From the NCBI RefSeq assembly GCF_037176765.1, contig NC_090025.1:73571545-73635544 (forward strand): DNA of 64,000 nucleotides. The letters are read 5' to 3'. The notes below the pieces were generated by a model that was given only the letters and a program-made list of their open reading frames with translations, was not told the DNA's origin and made no database searches. Position numbers and translations under genes: made by a program. Shown one piece after another: positions 24,201 to 34,259 of the stretch (position 1 is the stretch's first letter; each line of letters begins with the position of its first letter). This DNA comes from Anolis sagrei (taxonomy: Eukaryota > Chordata > Lepidosauria > Squamata > Anolidae).

Positions 24201-27200
24201 GTGAGTTTTATGCATTCGAAACTGTTGTTATCATAGAAACACCTAATTTAGTACAGGTTCTGTGTTAAAGGAACTTGTATTAAGGGTTTTTACAGAAAAT
24301 CTCTTGTACATCTATCAAGAAATAAGTCCCAGGGAATTCAACAAATATATGTGTGAAGGATAGCAATTTAAGTTATTCAGTTGCTTAAATCTGCTGACAT
24401 TACAATATTTCTGAAGAAAAATAATAGGCTAGTAAAGCAGGTCGGTGCTTATTTGAGGTTCTCCTGAGATTGACTAAACTTTCATCTTTCACCACTCAGG
24501 AAGGGGGGTACAATCTATGTATCTATGCACGTAATAAGTGAAAATATGCATGTGTGTGTCTGTGTGGTTGGGGATTCCACTTACACAGACGTGCTCCTGC
24601 CTCCACAAACAGCTATAGCCCCCACTACTCAGGAGACACCAATAGCCCTCCCTCCAATGACATTGCAGGTTATAGTGAGCACCATGAACATATACAAGAA
24701 CCCTGCCAGTGTCCTCCACAAACACAATACTGCCCACCACCTAAGTGAAGGCTTTCATATGGGGACAATTCCAGCCTAGAGTTTATGTGTTTCCTCCACC
24801 ACAGACTTCTCAGTGTTTCTTACTCTCCCCGTTGGTGTGGAATTTGCATGACCCCACCAATTGCCTCTCCTTTAACCCTTTCCTATTATCTTCTATGACA
24901 CACAACAAACTGATGAACTGATCAGCAATGGAACACATTAGAGAGGTTTGGGGAGAATTCACCATGATTTATAGGAGTTGTAGGTCCTGGGATGTATAGT
25001 TCACCTAAAATCTAAGAGCACTTTGAACTCCACCAATGATGAACTTGGAACTAATTTGGCATGCAGAATAACTTGGGCAATGCCGGGTACTCAAGCTAGT
25101 TCTTATATATATGAGTTAAGGTAGAGTACTCACAGTGGCTCATGGCTAAGCCAACCCAATTTTTTTAGGTTGATTTTTTTTTACTAGAATTTCTAGACCG
25201 GTACTTGAGTATCGGTCTAGAAATTGATTAACAGGGCCATGTATACAGAAATAAATACACAAATATAATCATAATGTTTGAAATAGGAGAATATATCAAT
25301 AGCATTACAGACAGAGGAGAGATTATTTATTATTATTTATTTATTTCAAACATTTGTATCCTGTCCTTCTCAACCCCCGAGCAGGGACTCAGGGCAGCTT
25401 ACAGCAGCAACAATTCAATGCCAACACACAACATAACAATATAACACAATTAAACATTGATTAAAACATTAAATATAAATAGGCAATTAAACACAGAATT
25501 AACAACAATAATATCAATCAGCAATTATCTGAGGTGGTGAAAGGACTGCCTACATCAGGCATGGGCAAACTTTCTAACTTGGGGGTCGTATGGCTGGCTG
25601 GAGTGGGGTGGGCAGGCCGGGAGGGAGGGGGTTCTCCCCAAGTCCCCTCCCTGCCCTTTCCTCTACTTTCTTTTCTCTTTTGGAGGAAGAAATTCAAGGA
25701 AAGACAGGAAATGTTGGATCCCAAATGGGTTGGTCTAGATCAGGACGAGAAAAAGTGTAACAATTAGACCCCATATTGTCTGATATAGAATCCTAGAATC
25801 GTAGAGCTGGAAGAGATTGCCAAGGGTCATCCAGTCCAAACCCCTGTCATGCAAGAAGGCACAATCAAAGCACTCCTGAGAGCTTAGAGAAGTTACTTTT
25901 TGGAAAACAAACCTCCAAAATCTTTCAGAGAAATTCTGAGAGTTTTAGTTTTAAAAGGGGGAAACATTGCTCTGCTTATATCTCACATCTCTCTTTTCTC
26001 TGAATCACTAAGGAATTAGAGTGGTGCAATTATTATTGTTCATTTGTATATTGTCCATTTTATTCTGCCAAATTTCTTAATGATTATAACAAGAAAAGTG
26101 ATTTCAGTTTTTTCTTTGAATTAGGAAACAACGTTTAGAAGAATTAAGATCTTTACAGAAGCAACAAAAATATGGAGAACTTGTAGAAATTTCTGGTGAG
26201 CAGTATGTGAAAGAAGTTTCAAATGCAGGAAAAGATATATGGGTTGTCATCCACCTGTACAGATCAAGGTAATAAAAGGGATAGTTTAAACATACACATG
26301 CTTGCCCATGTGGGTTGTCCTTTAAAATATAGCCAGGGATGCATCCTGTGATGGGTATTGAATTACAAAGGCACACTTGAGTCCAAACATAACTATCTGC
26401 AGTCCCAGACAATGTGATGCTATCTTACATGAATGAGATAGATATTATGGTAGCCACTGTCTGTAGGATCCCAGCTATGCATCACAGGACATGTCCATCT
26501 AGTTCCCAAAAAAATAGCTATGTTAGTCCATCATAGCACTGAAAAAAAACGGGAAGACGAAATCTAGTTGCACTCTGAGTCAAACTGGTTTATTTCAGCA
26601 AGAGCTCCCATGGATACCAATCCACTCGTTCAGATGCACTCATGGAGTATATTAAGTATAGGAATGTATAGGAAGAATGATGTTATCGAAAATTAGATAC
26701 CAAAATTATGAATCATCAAACACAGATTCATTGGGACATATGTATTGCTCTTTCCATTGTGCCATGTAATAACCTCCCATGAATTTTCTTGGAATGTTGC
26801 CTCACCACACCTTGGACCCCAGGAAATGATCCGTCAGTTACCATAATCCTTTCACAATATACACTGGGTGACCCGGGAAGAGGGGGGATGACAGCAATGG
26901 GCTTGTGTAAGACCCTAGCAGTCTTTTTTTTGTTCCTCCCAGATATGATCTGATTTATTCCTGGGAATGCTTCCTTGTTCTTCTCACAAAACTGGACTAC
27001 ACCCAGGGCATCAATTGATAAGACCAGCATCCTAAGCACCCTTTTGTTCTTCTGGACTGAGACCCATAGTATTAACGAGAGTTGAAATATTAAGACCCAT
27101 TTCAGCCCATTATTGCTTGCCCCACAACCAGGCATGTAGCCGGGGGGGGGGGGGGCTTGGGGAGCTTCAGCCCCCCCCCCCCCCGAAATTCTGATGGTGG

Positions 27201-30200
27201 TCCACAAGAAGGCCTTGCTGGTACATTATTAAAACTGTTATGTTTATTCATATCATGATCTGATCACCATGCTCAATATATCCCATATGCATGGGGGTAT
27301 TGGGGTAACAATACAAAAGGTTTGCTAGGGTAGACCCTCTTTCACTCAGACTCAGCCCTCCCCCTCTGAACCAAACTCAGCCCCCCCGAACCAAACTCAG
27401 CCCCCCCCCCCCAAACAAAATCCTGGCTACGGGCCTGCCCACAACATTGCTTTCTAATCTCGCCCCTCTTTTGGGCAGATAAATAAATAGACACAAGCCT
27501 TCAATATACCAATGGCTGTTTATTAAATTTCACTCCAAACTCAGAGATCAATTGGCACCAATGACATATAGTGAGTCCCAGCCAACCAGCCTGCAGACCT
27601 TAGCCTGCCATGATCTGGACCAATTGACACTCAGGGCAACAAAAGTCTTTTGTTTCAAACTTCTGTGAAAGTGCTATAAACATATCTGTGTGTTTGCATT
27701 TGGTTATGTCAGTTATTTGGTGTGCTGTCTCCACTGATATCCTCTTTGGCCACTGAGAATTGTTGAGGCCTGTGAAGCCTCTGATGATGACGAGGGGGGC
27801 CTTTTGATGGGACCTGAGGTTTTTACTTCTGATTCTGTTACTTCTGTGGGGTCTCAGGAAGTTCCCTTGGAGGATAGGAATGATACAAGCAAAATTGCTT
27901 TTATGGGAGAAGAAAGTGTTTCTCATGATAATGGGAATGTTTCGGTTAGATCTGCTGTTAGGGAAACAGAAAGCGGTTGTCATGAGAATCCACCAGGGAT
28001 GGATTCTGAAAGGAATGTAGAGGAGAGAGTGACTCTGCCTATAACTCAACGTTTACAGTTCTGAAGAGATAGCGCGAAGTAGAGACAACTATGTTTTTCC
28101 CAGAGGCTGAAAAATAAGCAAAGGGAACCCAGGTGTGAGAAAGAGTGATGTCATGGGTAAGTTAGAATTCTTAAGCGATCTGCAATGATGTTCATAGTGA
28201 GAGCAATGTTGGATGTTCATGTGTCAAGTTGTCTGTTTTGGGAGCTCTGTGTTAAGAGTTCTTGCCGTTGATTCTGTGCCTTGCTTTCCTGTTTAAGATT
28301 AGCATTTCTCAATTGGATTACTGTTTTTTGTTCAAGTTTTCAAGTTTTTGGATTATAGTTCCTTGTTCAAGTTTTCAAGCCTTTGGATTATAGTTCTTGG
28401 TTTGAGTTTTGAAATCCTTGGACAGTTTCCTGTTTTTATCTTTTGGGATTTTAGGATTCATGTTCAGAATTTGTCAATGCCAGTTGTTATGTCCAAGAAT
28501 ATCAAATTTGTTACTTTGAAAATGCTTTAAAAGTCTGGATTTGGAATGTATCTTGGTTATTGCCTATTCTGATTATTTTGGTATGACTTTTGGATTATTA
28601 CTTGCTTTTTCTATTATATACTCTTTTCTTAATAAACTTCATACTTATTGTTGAATACCTTTGAGCTGTGTGGTATTTGGATGAAAAGGAGTCACACAGG
28701 CAGCTGGGCCACAACAAGAATAAGGCCTCTGATTTTGCCTTCAACCTGCCTGTGCCTCATCTGCCCTTCTGGAAAGCTTGACACACTGGTCTCCGAACCC
28801 ATGGTTCTTGAGGAAACTGATATCACAAAATAAGGAGACCAAATGATAGAAATGTGGTCTGAGCTTACAAAAGAAATCCTTTAAGGAAAATGCTTTGATT
28901 CAATTGTAGTTATGAGATTCAGCATATGTGTGTGCACACATGTGTAAATACACACACACACACACTCTCACACGCATTCACACTGGACCCTTAGTATTTA
29001 CTGGGAGTTTATTCCATGGATGCCCAGGTCCCTTTATATACAATTATATAGAAAAAATGCTGCCTTTTATATAAAGAGGCATTTTTAAAAAAATCAAGCT
29101 ATGGATTGTTACATCTGTGGATGCAGCACCTGGGATGACTCTGTGTGTCATATGCTTATAAAATATTATTTGTGTTCAAGTCTGGTAATGGTTTGGAATT
29201 TGTGATTATACCCCAAATTTAGTCATTTGAAATTTCTGCTTCATATTGTTTGGACTACAACTCCCCAAATTGCTCCCTTCCTCCCACCAATCATGGTCAC
29301 TGACTTCTGGGAGCTATAGTCCAAGAAAGTAAAATATTTCCCTTCTCTTTGACTAATATATGCCGAATTTAACAAGGAAAAATGGGATAAGGCCCAACTG
29401 TTAATTTGATGATAATCTGAGGTACTTCTGATATAAGACTCCATGTTTGAATTGATGGCGAATCACTATTAGAATATAAAATGTTCTATTTGTTACTGTT
29501 TAATGATCAAACATGGTTTCTCTTTTGGACATTTTTATTTTTAGCATTCCCATGTGTTTACTGATTAATAGACACCTCAGCACACTGGCTACAAAGTTTC
29601 CTGAAACCAAGTTTCTGAAATCCATTGCTAACAGCTGTATTGAAAACTACCATGACAGCTGTTTACCTACATTATTTGTATATAAAAATGGAGAAATAAA
29701 GGGCAAGTTGATTGGAATCACAGAATGTGGAGGAATGCAAATTACAGCTGAAGGTAATGTTAAAAATGTTTTAGTGAACTTTAGGCAAAAAAAAGTCTGA
29801 GGTTTTCAAAGCCACATGGACTTTGGCTTTCTCTTGGATAGATTTACTTCTAATTTTCTGTCCACTCTTTCTTCTTTTATAATTTTCCTTTCCAGAGTCC
29901 TCGTGTAGACATGCCATCTCTCCCCTTGTAATAGTCTTCTGCTGCTCTGAATCCTGTGACCCATGTAACATAGGGGACAAATCAAGGGCAGCCAACAATT
30001 CTTGGAATTAGAGCGGGATTGGGAGTCACATCACCCTTCAAATATTGTTAGATAATAAATGCTAGAAGCCAATGTAACCAGTGGTGAAAAACAGTGTGAG
30101 TTGAAGCCCAACATTATCTGTAGGGCCACTTAATTCCCAACTCTGAGAATTTAGAACATATGGCCCAAGAACAACTGGCAGGATGTTTGCGTATTTAAAA

Positions 30201-31117
30201 AAAATGTGAACCCTCTTGAGGTTTTGGACTACAAATGCTACAATTCCTTGCCACTTAAAAAACTAAGTGATGCTGATAGAACTGATTACCCAAAATAGGG
30301 TGAAATGTTCCCTATCCCTATTCTAATATGATTTGGCTTTACAGTGTTCCCTCACTTATTGCGGGTGTTACGTTCCGGGATCACCCATGATAAGTGAAAA
30401 TCTGTGATGTAGGGATGCTATATCTATATCTATAGCTATATATATTTACAATCTCAAACTTGACGCCTCTCCCACCTTTTTTTCCTGCACATGGTTGGTC
30501 TTGTGACGTCAAGTGGGTCCCCCCTTCTTCCTCCCTCCCGATCCACCTACCATTCACCCCTCTAGACCTGTCCATCATCCTTCCCTTCCTTCCTTCCCTT
30601 CCTTCTCCCGCTTTCAACCCAGAAGGGCCCCCATCTGTCGGGGAGAGTGAGGAAGTGGAGGGGAAAGCAGGTGAGGAGGAGGAGCTGTGTGAGTGGGACA
30701 CCTGTGGGAGGCGGCTTCCCAGGCTGGCATCTCCCATAATGCACCTGGTAAGGAGAGGAACAGCTCCAGTGTAAATATATACATTACTGTATTTCTTGAA
30801 AAACCACGAAACAGCAAGTCCGCGAAAAGTGAATTGTGAAGTAGTGAGGGAACACTGTACCAGCCTGGCATTCTGTAGCCCTTGTATGCATCTACACATA
30901 TTTTTGTTCTGCAAATTCAAATAGTGGAATATGTATGTATTAAATAAACAATTTCTCCCATTTATCTGAACATCCTTTTTTTTTTTTTGCTGCAGAACTT
31001 GAATGGAAGTTGGCAGAGCTCGGTGCTGTGAAAACAGATTTAGAAGAAAACCCCAGGAAGGATGTTGTTGATATGATGACTTCCTTACTCAAAAAAGCTT
31101 CTATAAATTCTAACTAG
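18210..31117 (+). CDS. PDCL2: Phosducin-like 2 (thioredoxin-fold co-chaperone)
   Basis: PDCL2 belongs to the phosducin family, cytosolic thioredoxin-fold cofactors of the CCT chaperonin; the mammalian gene is expressed mainly in male germ cells. Proposed exons: 18210-18215, 21832-21952, 23870-23960, 26125-26268, 29545-29753, 30996-31117. They sum to 693 bases, 230 residues plus stop, in perfect phase. N-terminal [20 protein letters not shown] (residues 3-22) and an acidic helical region ([20 protein letters not shown], about 53-73) precede the thioredoxin-like domain (about 85-215) with [44 protein letters not shown] and ECGG. The sequence follows mammalian PDCL2 rather than PDCL3 ([21 protein letters not shown]). 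The C-terminus stops at KKASINSN, without the acidic Ser/Asp tail I recall in mammals. Confidence 0.94.
18257..18795 (-). mobile_element. L2-like LINE 3' part
   Basis: A (TTTA)n tail, then tatcccgcccttctcaagcc...gggggactcctggcggctta, and further in the reverse of the terminal RT segment (agttctacaggcggagggcc, gaaggccctgtctctcgtcc). In PDCL2 intron 1, antisense to the gene. It is 5'-truncated. Confidence 0.7.
19511..19655. mobile_element. Palindromic MITE
   Basis: Outer words ggccccatccacactgccat and atggcagtgtaagagggccc face each other; inside are ctgctttgaactggattat and its reverse complement. Confidence 0.8.
19888..20036. mobile_element. Palindromic MITE, tatcccagaatatcaaggc type
   Basis: Left ccttccatacagccctata, ccagaatatcaaggcaga and right tctgccttgatattctggga, agggctgtatgggaggg are reverse complements. 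This sub-family has arms ending gggcccttccacacagcc rather than ttctacactgcc. Confidence 0.85.
20345..20813. mobile_element. SPIN-like hAT element, left end missing
   Basis: Begins inside the shared core (ttcacctacaatcaaagag), repeats the gtagttcacctacatccaga unit, then ends with gttttctgatggtctttgg and a degraded tagtttgagaaatgcct terminus. Same arrangement as 17,172-17,932 but 5'-lacking. Confidence 0.65.
20995..21090 (-). mobile_element. CR1 LINE 3'-end fragment
   Basis: Phrase gtcatagaatcacagttggaa...ccatgggccatc is the reverse of the CR1 3' UTR. Only about 90 bases remain. Confidence 0.6.
21239..21812 (-). mobile_element. CR1 LINE, 3' part, just upstream of PDCL2 exon 2
   Basis: Minus-strand reading gives YSALVRPHL...[18 protein letters not shown]...[19 protein letters not shown], the C-terminal region of the CR1 reverse transcriptase, followed by the CR1 3' UTR ending in the atgattctatga repeat. 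Its 5' edge lies about 20 bases from the acceptor of PDCL2 exon 2. An internal segment present in the copy at 22,764 is missing here. Confidence 0.85.
21832..21952 (+). CDS. PDCL2: PDCL2 exon 2
   Basis: 121 bases from acceptor tgtttttaaag to donor gtaagg, ending one base into a Val codon. Encodes [20 protein letters not shown] followed by [20 protein letters not shown]. The acceptor tract is short, and a CR1 copy ends about 20 bases upstream. Confidence 0.95.
21953..22747. other. PDCL2 intron 2, no feature recognised
   Basis: AT-rich intron with no repeat or frame I can name before the CR1 copy that follows. Confidence 0.5.
22764..23500 (-). mobile_element. CR1 LINE, 3' part, well preserved
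   Basis: On the minus strand an open stretch of 172 codons (23,341 to 22,826) reads [80 protein letters not shown] and [20 protein letters not shown], the classic CR1 C-terminus. Upstream CR1 sequence ([11 protein letters not shown]-type) continues to about 23,500. The 3' end is at 22,764 (catagaatcatag). Antisense in PDCL2 intron 2. Confidence 0.9.
23663..23821 (+). mobile_element. tRNA-SINE, 5'-truncated, next to PDCL2 exon 3
   Basis: Flanked by a perfect 14-base duplication tatacatttttgta (23,649-23,662 and 23,822-23,835). The body (catgctggccacatgatctt, tggagatgagcaccac, gactggacttaatgtcagg) matches the SINE at 7,665-7,935 in the sense orientation and ends in a cctttacctttacc tail. The right duplication ends 34 bases before PDCL2 exon 3. 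Confidence 0.9.
23870..23960 (+). CDS. PDCL2: PDCL2 exon 3
   Basis: 91 bases from acceptor ttttttttgctcag to donor gtatgc. Encodes [20 protein letters not shown] and [11 protein letters not shown], the acidic helical linker of the family. Confidence 0.96.
23961..24920. other. PDCL2 intron 3, no feature recognised
   Basis: Unassigned intronic sequence. Overlapping frames near 24,489-24,779 are on both strands and have no family signs. Confidence 0.45.
24925..25099 (+). mobile_element. Helitron 3' end
   Basis: Ends ...cttgggcaatgccgggtactcaagCTAG followed by T, matching (in opposite orientation) the element at 10,747. It contains one copy of the gtatagttcacctaaaat core unit. The 5' part is missing. 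Confidence 0.55.
25323..25510 (-). mobile_element. L2-like LINE 3' end
   Basis: Starts with ttatttattattatttattt and tttgtatcctgtccttctcaaccc...gcagggactcagggcagct, the reverse of the L2-like 3' UTR. Confidence 0.65.
25787..25885 (-). mobile_element. CR1 LINE 3'-end fragment
   Basis: Reads gaatcctagaatcgtagagc, gtcatccagtccaaacccct, cacaatcaaagcactcctg, the reverse of the CR1 3' UTR. Confidence 0.65.
26125..26268 (+). CDS. PDCL2: PDCL2 exon 4
   Basis: 144 bases from acceptor ttctttgaattag to donor gtaata. Encodes (R)[47 protein letters not shown], entering the thioredoxin-like fold. Confidence 0.96.
26540..26670. mobile_element. Degraded retroposon fragment
   Basis: Phrases cgaaatctagttgcactctgagtcaaactggtttatttcagc and ccactcgttcagatgcactcatgg resemble an amniote repeat (…tagcact…actaacaaatttatt…cttcttcagatgc) I associate with Penelope-like retroelements. 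Old and partial. Confidence 0.4.
26700..27128. other. PDCL2 intron 4 block with unexplained open frame
   Basis: A minus-strand frame is open from 27,207 to 26,728. About half of it lies in this non-repetitive block and does not resemble any protein family I recognise. The other half is G/C homopolymer of the neighbouring hAT element. I give no function. Confidence 0.35.
27129..27437. mobile_element. hAT-type element with perfect 8-bp duplication
   Basis: Flanked by CCCACAAC on both sides (27,121-27,128 and 27,438-27,445). Inverted ends CAGGCATGTAGCCGGGG and tcctGGCTACGGGCCTG. The interior is dominated by long G and C runs. 309 bases, non-coding. The perfect duplication indicates a recent insertion. 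Confidence 0.85.
27761..28726 (+). mobile_element. Solo LTR (Gypsy or ERV type), fossil
   Basis: 966 bases with the terminal inverted pentanucleotides TGTTG...CAACA, flanked by the 5-base duplication AGAAT (27,756-27,760 and 28,727-28,731). An AATAAA lies near 28,630, as expected for the R region of a plus-oriented LTR. No internal region is attached, so this is what recombination between two LTRs leaves. The intact duplication suggests a fairly young insertion in PDCL2 intron 4. Gypsy-like elements and some endogenous retroviruses both make 5-base duplications, so the family is open. Confidence 0.75.
28735..29544. other. PDCL2 intron 4, right part
   Basis: Holds a short (CA)n tract near 28,950-28,972 and a small palindromic MITE remnant at about 29,248-29,328 (ttggactacaactcccc facing gggagctatagtccaa). 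Otherwise unassigned. Confidence 0.5.
29545..29753 (+). CDS. PDCL2: PDCL2 exon 5
   Basis: 209 bases from acceptor atttttatttttag to donor gtaatg. Encodes [70 protein letters not shown], the core of the thioredoxin-like domain. Confidence 0.96.
30342..30857. mobile_element. Tigger-like (TcMar) element, 516 bp
   Basis: Ends CAGTGTTCCCTCACT and AGTGAGGGAACACTG are perfect inverted repeats, flanked by TA on both sides. The left arm (ttattgcgggtgttacgttc) and right arm (gcgaaaagtgaattgtgaag) are typical of this group. The GC-rich middle carries no transposase frame. Confidence 0.85.
30996..31117 (+). CDS. PDCL2: PDCL2 exon 6 and stop
   Basis: Acceptor ttttttttttgctgcag, then [40 protein letters not shown] and TAG. 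The ELEWKL...TDLEENP block is a strong family signature. Confidence 0.96.
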
Positions 31118-31238
31118 ATAATGAGTGGCAGAGTTTGCAAAGAGAAAGATGCTGCTTATGTGAGGAAAGTACTTGAAAGGAGTTGACATCTCTGCATTTA
31201 TATTGGGTCGAATAATATTTAACCCATACTGCTAAACA

Positions 31239-31244
31239 AATAAA
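31239..31244 (+). promoter_or_regulatory. PDCL2: PDCL2 poly(A) signal
   Basis: AATAAA 122 bases after the PDCL2 stop in non-repetitive sequence. Confidence 0.75.
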
Positions 31245-31358
31245 GAACTGCTTGAAAATATTTCCTGCATAAACTGGGTGCTTTTAGTGCCTCTCAATGT
31301 ATATACAAATCTCCTGCAAGGATGTCAGTGTACATACTAGTGATATGCATACCTACAC

Positions 31359-31872
31359 AGGGTGCTTCCACACAGGACTCAAATGCACACCGGAGCGGGT
31401 TTCAAAATCTGGCTGGCATCATCTCCCCCCCTCACAACCTCCTGACACATGTTAAAAGATGTGCCGGAAGATTGGGGGGGGGGGCGAGGAGGAAAGTCCC
31501 TCCTCATTCCTCCTCTCCTGGCATATCATTTTTGGGTAACTTTTAAAAACTTTTAGGGGCTTATTTTGGGGTTTGGTGGAGGGAGGGGATGGGTGCCCTG
31601 TTAGTTTTTTGGGCTCATGGATCCTGAAAAACTGAGATGGCTGTGTGGTTTGGGCCCAGGGATCGTGTAACGTGGTCTCTGAGCCCTATCCACACAGGAC
31701 CCACCTGGTAAGACCCGGATCTTATGTAAGATCCAGATCTTACCAAGTGTTTAATTCATTTGGAACAAAGCAGGAAATGCTGCTTTCCCCCTGAATTAAT
31801 TCAGTTTTATAGGAGCCTCCGGTAAAACAGAGACAGGTCTTGGTTTTAAGGCCTGTCTGGATGGGCCCCTAG
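31359..31872. mobile_element. Possible TIR element
   Basis: Starts gggtgcttccacacaggact and ends ggcctgtctggatgggcccc, imperfect inverted ends of the hAT/MITE style, with a second internal ccacacaggacccacc. No coding content. Confidence 0.4.
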
Positions 31873-33408
31873 ACATCAGTTCAGCAGTTTTCTAGTGATC
31901 TCCCATTATAGTAAATACACTTATATTTGCAGCCTCATTCGTTCATAGAGATGTTTCTAAGAAGCAGAACTTGAAAAGGTTTATTTTGGGGAATGAAAAC
32001 TCCCAGAATTTTCCTGTCCTAATGGCTACTAGATTTCGAGAGTGGTAGACTAATCAAGGTAATTTTTCCAAGCTTTGTCAGGAATGCGAATTCCAGTGGT
32101 CTCCAACTCCCAAATAATTGATCAAAGTTCATTAAAAAAAACAATCCAATAATGATTCGGAATCTAGTAATTTCAATGTTTCACAGCAGGAGTGAAAAAA
32201 GGCAGTAAAGTGTCTTTACACTGAAGGAAGAACATAACATAAATGATACACCAAAGGAAGACTAAATGCATTAATATGTACTCATTGTAAAAAACAACAA
32301 CAATTAATTCATTTTATTTTTTAAAATCATTATTTGATTGTGCATTTATTACATGATGGCTGCTTCTGATCACTTTCATAAGGCTTTTTTTTATTACATT
32401 GTGTTAGATTTGAAGTGCATTAGTACATTTAAACCAACTGCATGAACTGATGCAAAGAATTGGACTTACCTGATAAATGGGAGAAATCATTTTTGACATG
32501 GCCAGAAATCTGTTCTATAAATAGGTGGATACTGTGAAAAATGTGTAATTGTTCAACTTTCCATGGTGCTTGTTTTAAAATAAAAACCATAAAAAGGTTA
32601 GGAAAAATTAATATACAGTAGACTTCAATTAGTCTTGCCAATTCTTCACATTTCTTCAGATGGATAATTTTGAATTTATGAGCGATTGTGTGAAAAAGCT
32701 GGAATTAATTTTTGATTAAATATCATTTGAATGGTAAACATTTAATGATCACTCCCTCTAAAATCTAACAGCTAAATCTAATTATTACTCACAACTAGAA
32801 TAGTCCCAATTGATCAGTGAGAGTCACATAGGTTTTGATTAAATTAGTTTTCTCTTGGATTTCATGGTAAGTGAACTATTAATGACCAAAGAAAAGCCCT
32901 TCACAGGGATCTTACCAATTCCAGAGGTTTCTACTGTATTATTGATTTAACCATTCCTTTCTTTAGTTGTGCTATAAAACATCTGCTGGCTTGGTCTTAA
33001 AGGAAATCTCAAATTCCAGAAGAATAGCCATTTTATTCGGTTGTAATAAAACCAGCAAAGAAACCTGTGGGATTTTAAAAAGTAACACTTGAAATAGGCT
33101 TTCCTTTATACAATTTGTCTAGCCTTTAATACAAAGAATACATATGAAATGAAGGATAGCAATAAATTGATATAATTAATTAATAGACTGAAGTATCTTT
33201 AAAAGATCTCTTTCATTACTCCATATGTCTACTGAGCACTCAATAGACATATGGAATGCTTTTAAATCATTTGTATAGTCCGCATATCTTTCCCCTAATA
33301 TTATTTTGGATTTGGTTACTGGTGGAAACTCTTTGGACCTCCATTTGTTTTGAAGATCTGTCTTCCTATTAAAAAAACCCATCAATTATAAGCATCCATT
33401 TAAAAACA
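31873..33408. other. Intergenic, nothing recognised
   Basis: AT-rich sequence between PDCL2 and CLOCK with no gene, RNA or repeat I can name. Confidence 0.5.
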
Positions 33409-33429
33409 ATGGACTTGTTTTTATCCAAA

Positions 33430-34255
33430 GTCACAATTCAAAGTCTGTCCATTGTCAATCACATAAGTCATTTACATTGTTATCACTGTGTTTGCTGCTC
33501 GAATGCTTGGTCCCACAACTATGATTTAAGTTTTTTCCTAAAGGATAGGAAGGAGGGGGCTGACCTGATTTCATTAGGGAGTTCCACAGACTGGGGGCCA
33601 CTATGGAGAAGGCCCTGTCTCTCGTCCCCATCAATGGCACTTGTAAGGGTGGTGGGATCGAGAGCAGGACCTCCCCCAACGATCTTAACCCTCCGAGGTG
33701 GGTTATAGAGGGAGATACATTTGGACAAGTAAGGTGGACTGGAACTGTTTATGTTGCTCTGGTGAGCAATTTGGACTAATTGAAGCTTCCAAACTGTCTT
33801 CAAAGGCAACCCCACTTAGAGCATGTTGCAGTCATCTATTCAGGATGCAATAAGAGTGTGGACCACCATGGCCAAGTCAGACTTCCCAAGGTATGGGTGC
33901 AGCTGGTGCACAAGTTTTAATTGTACAAAAGCTCTCCTGGCTGCCACCCAAACCTGGAGTTCCAGGCACAGCGATGAATCCAGGATCACTCCCAAGCTGC
34001 AAATCTGTGTATTTAGGGGGAGTGTAAACCCATCCAGAACAGCCTGTTTGGCCTTTTGACTAACCAGGAGGACCACTAGCTTCTCTATATTAAATTTCAA
34101 TTTGTTCGCCCTCATCAAGTCTGACACAGCTGCCTCCTTAGTGACAGATGGAAAGGAGTGACAGAGCTGGAAATCATCTGTGTATAGATGGCATTGTATT
34201 TTGAAACTCCGGATGATCTTTCCCGGCAACTTCATGATCAGTGGCAAGGGCTTTT
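33430..34255 (-). mobile_element. L2-like LINE, RT to 3' end, degraded
   Basis: Minus-strand pieces show CHLYTDDFQLCHSF (degenerate YADDTQL catalytic box), MRANKLKFNIEKLVVLLVSQ, LGVILDSSLCLELQV, QLKLVHQLHPYLGKSDLAMV, then GLPLKTVWKLQLVQ and ELPNEIRSAPSFLSFRKKLK. YADDTQL and this C-terminal style fit the L2 clade. The pieces fall in several frames, so it is an old copy. Confidence 0.8.
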
Positions 34256-34259
34256 GGAA

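Noticed and set aside
30381-30920. Long minus-strand frame of 179 codons
   Set aside because: It spans the GC-rich inside of a Tigger-like element with frames on both strands. The product is low-complexity and unlike any transposase.
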